Assembly (NCBI GenBank): GCA_020343755.1
Contig: CP070810.1
Location: forward strand, 421,876 to 427,649
DNA from: Dehalococcoidia bacterium
GTDB taxonomy: Bacteria > Chloroflexota > Dehalococcoidia > Dehalococcoidales > E44-bin46
Direction: 5' to 3'
DNA length: 5,774 nt
In this document: piece after piece, positions 5,078-5,774 of the stretch
How the letters are laid out: each line of letters starts with the position of its first letter
Numbering within the stretch: the first letter of the stretch is position 1
The notes under the pieces: generated by a model
The model's database searches: none
Told to the model about the DNA's origin: nothing
Seen by the model: the letters and a program-made list of their open reading frames with translations, nothing else
Program-made: the position numbers and the translations under genes

Positions 5078-5774
5078 GCACAGCTAATGACCAAGAAAAC
5101 AAACGATTACCTAATCGCACCCATATTGCCCGGGCTGTCTTTGCCGCCGCCGAGTCTATGGGTATAGCCGATAGAAAGCTAGTGGAGCAACTTACTGCAC
5201 AAGTGATTAAACGTTTGGAAAAATCGAAGCCGCTACCTGAACCGGAACAGCCTCTGCCCGGAATGGAAGACCTGGTGTCCAAGTCACGGCGAAGTCAGAA
5301 ACAACTGCCCAGTGGGGCTGAAATCCAAGCTATAGTGGAAGAGATCTTGGCGAGTAAAGAAAAAGAATCAGTTGAGAAAGAGGAGGTTAAACCTAAAATG
5401 GAGGTTACCAGGGTTAAGTCCAAGGCTAAGCCTGCTGGCGTGGCCACTCTTAGTGAGAATGCCCTTCGTGTTCTGGAAAGAAGGTATTTGAGGAAGGATG
5501 CCCAGGGGGAGGTTATTGAGACACCCGACGAGATGTTCCATCGTGTAGCCCAGGCTATCGCCTCGGCTGAGCTTATCTATGACCCCAAGGCAGATGTTAA
5601 GCGTTGGGAAGAGGAATTCTACCAGTTGATAGCCAATCTAGAGTTTCTGCCTAATTCACCGACCCTAATGAATGCCGGGAGAGAGCTAGGGCAACTGTCA
5701 GCTTGCTTTGTCCTGCCTATTGATGACTCAATGGAGTCCATATTTGATGCAGTAAAGTACACTGCCCTCATCCA
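5074..5774 (+). CDS. nrdJ: Adenosylcobalamin-dependent (class II) ribonucleotide reductase, N-terminal part, cut by window edge
   Basis: 233 codons are visible and the frame is still open at the right edge; related enzymes usually exceed 600 residues. Class II reductases make deoxyribonucleotides from ribonucleotides with a thiyl radical generated from vitamin B12 coenzyme, without oxygen. The reductase core begins near residue 127 (NALRVLERRYLRKD at 129-142), then FLPNSPTLMNAG at 191-202 and LSACFVLPIDDS at 208-219, in which Cys211 is the N-terminal cysteine of the redox pair; SMESIFDAVK at 219-228 continues the NrdJ pattern. Residues 1-125 are odd: 15-49 resemble the helices of an ATP cone and EIQAIVEEIL at 83-92 its third helix, but the nucleotide-binding hairpin is absent, a proline-rich stretch (PLPEPEQPLPGM, 53-64) interrupts it, and a lysine/glutamate-rich linker (about 94-120) follows. 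The start overlaps nrdR as ATGA with AAGGAG six bases upstream, so NrdR should control it through the upstream boxes. Confidence 0.93.
   Translation, partial: MSTANDQENKRLPNRTHIARAVFAAAESMGIADRKLVEQLTAQVIKRLEKSKPLPEPEQPLPGMEDLVSKSRRSQKQLPSGAEIQAIVEEILASKEKESVEKEEVKPKMEVTRVKSKAKPAGVATLSENALRVLERRYLRKDAQGEVIETPDEMFHRVAQAIASAELIYDPKADVKRWEEEFYQLIANLEFLPNSPTLMNAGRELGQLSACFVLPIDDSMESIFDAVKYTALI

Overview
The window (GC content in the mid to high forties per cent by eye) holds six genes in two divergent blocks and reads as ordinary bacterial chromosome with almost no spare DNA. Nothing mobile, no RNA gene and no CRISPR array was seen. A vitamin B12-dependent (class II) ribonucleotide reductase directly behind nrdR, a LacD/PfkB pair and a stand-alone acetoacetyl-CoA synthetase would suit an anaerobic or microaerophilic bacterium. 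A Chloroflexota (Dehalococcoidia-like) origin is my guess from the flavour of the proteins, not a demonstrated fact.

Layout. Bases 1-823 (+) hold most of a LacD-type class I aldolase whose start lies off the left edge. Fourteen bases later a PfkB-family sugar-phosphate kinase runs to 1809 (+). Together they look like a two-step module: kinase phosphorylates a ketose phosphate, aldolase splits the bisphosphate into two trioses. On the other strand, converging on the kinase and overlapping its stop by four bases, is a macrodomain protein (1806-2390), preceded in the same operon by a full-length acetoacetyl-CoA synthetase (2413-4362). The synthetase carries the PX4GK acetylation-type motif around its catalytic lysine, which gives the macrodomain partner a possible meaning: an acyl-CoA synthetase controlled by acetylation and sirtuin deacetylation would be linked to O-acetyl-ADP-ribose, the substrate of such macrodomains.

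Bases 4363-4543 are a divergent intergenic region with a probable promoter on each side. The rightward promoter carries two clear NrdR boxes whose centres are 31 bp apart. It drives nrdR (4544-5077), the zinc-ribbon/ATP-cone repressor of ribonucleotide reductase genes, which overlaps by ATGA with nrdJ (5074 to beyond the right edge). This is a self-regulated repressor-target operon. The visible part of NrdJ has an unusual N-terminus: an ATP-cone-like helical segment without the nucleotide-binding hairpin, interrupted by a proline-rich insert.

I found no wholly unknown system here. The points most worth checking are the tandem NrdR boxes with a leader lacking a ribosome binding site, the degenerate ATP cone of NrdJ, and the synthetase-macrodomain operon.
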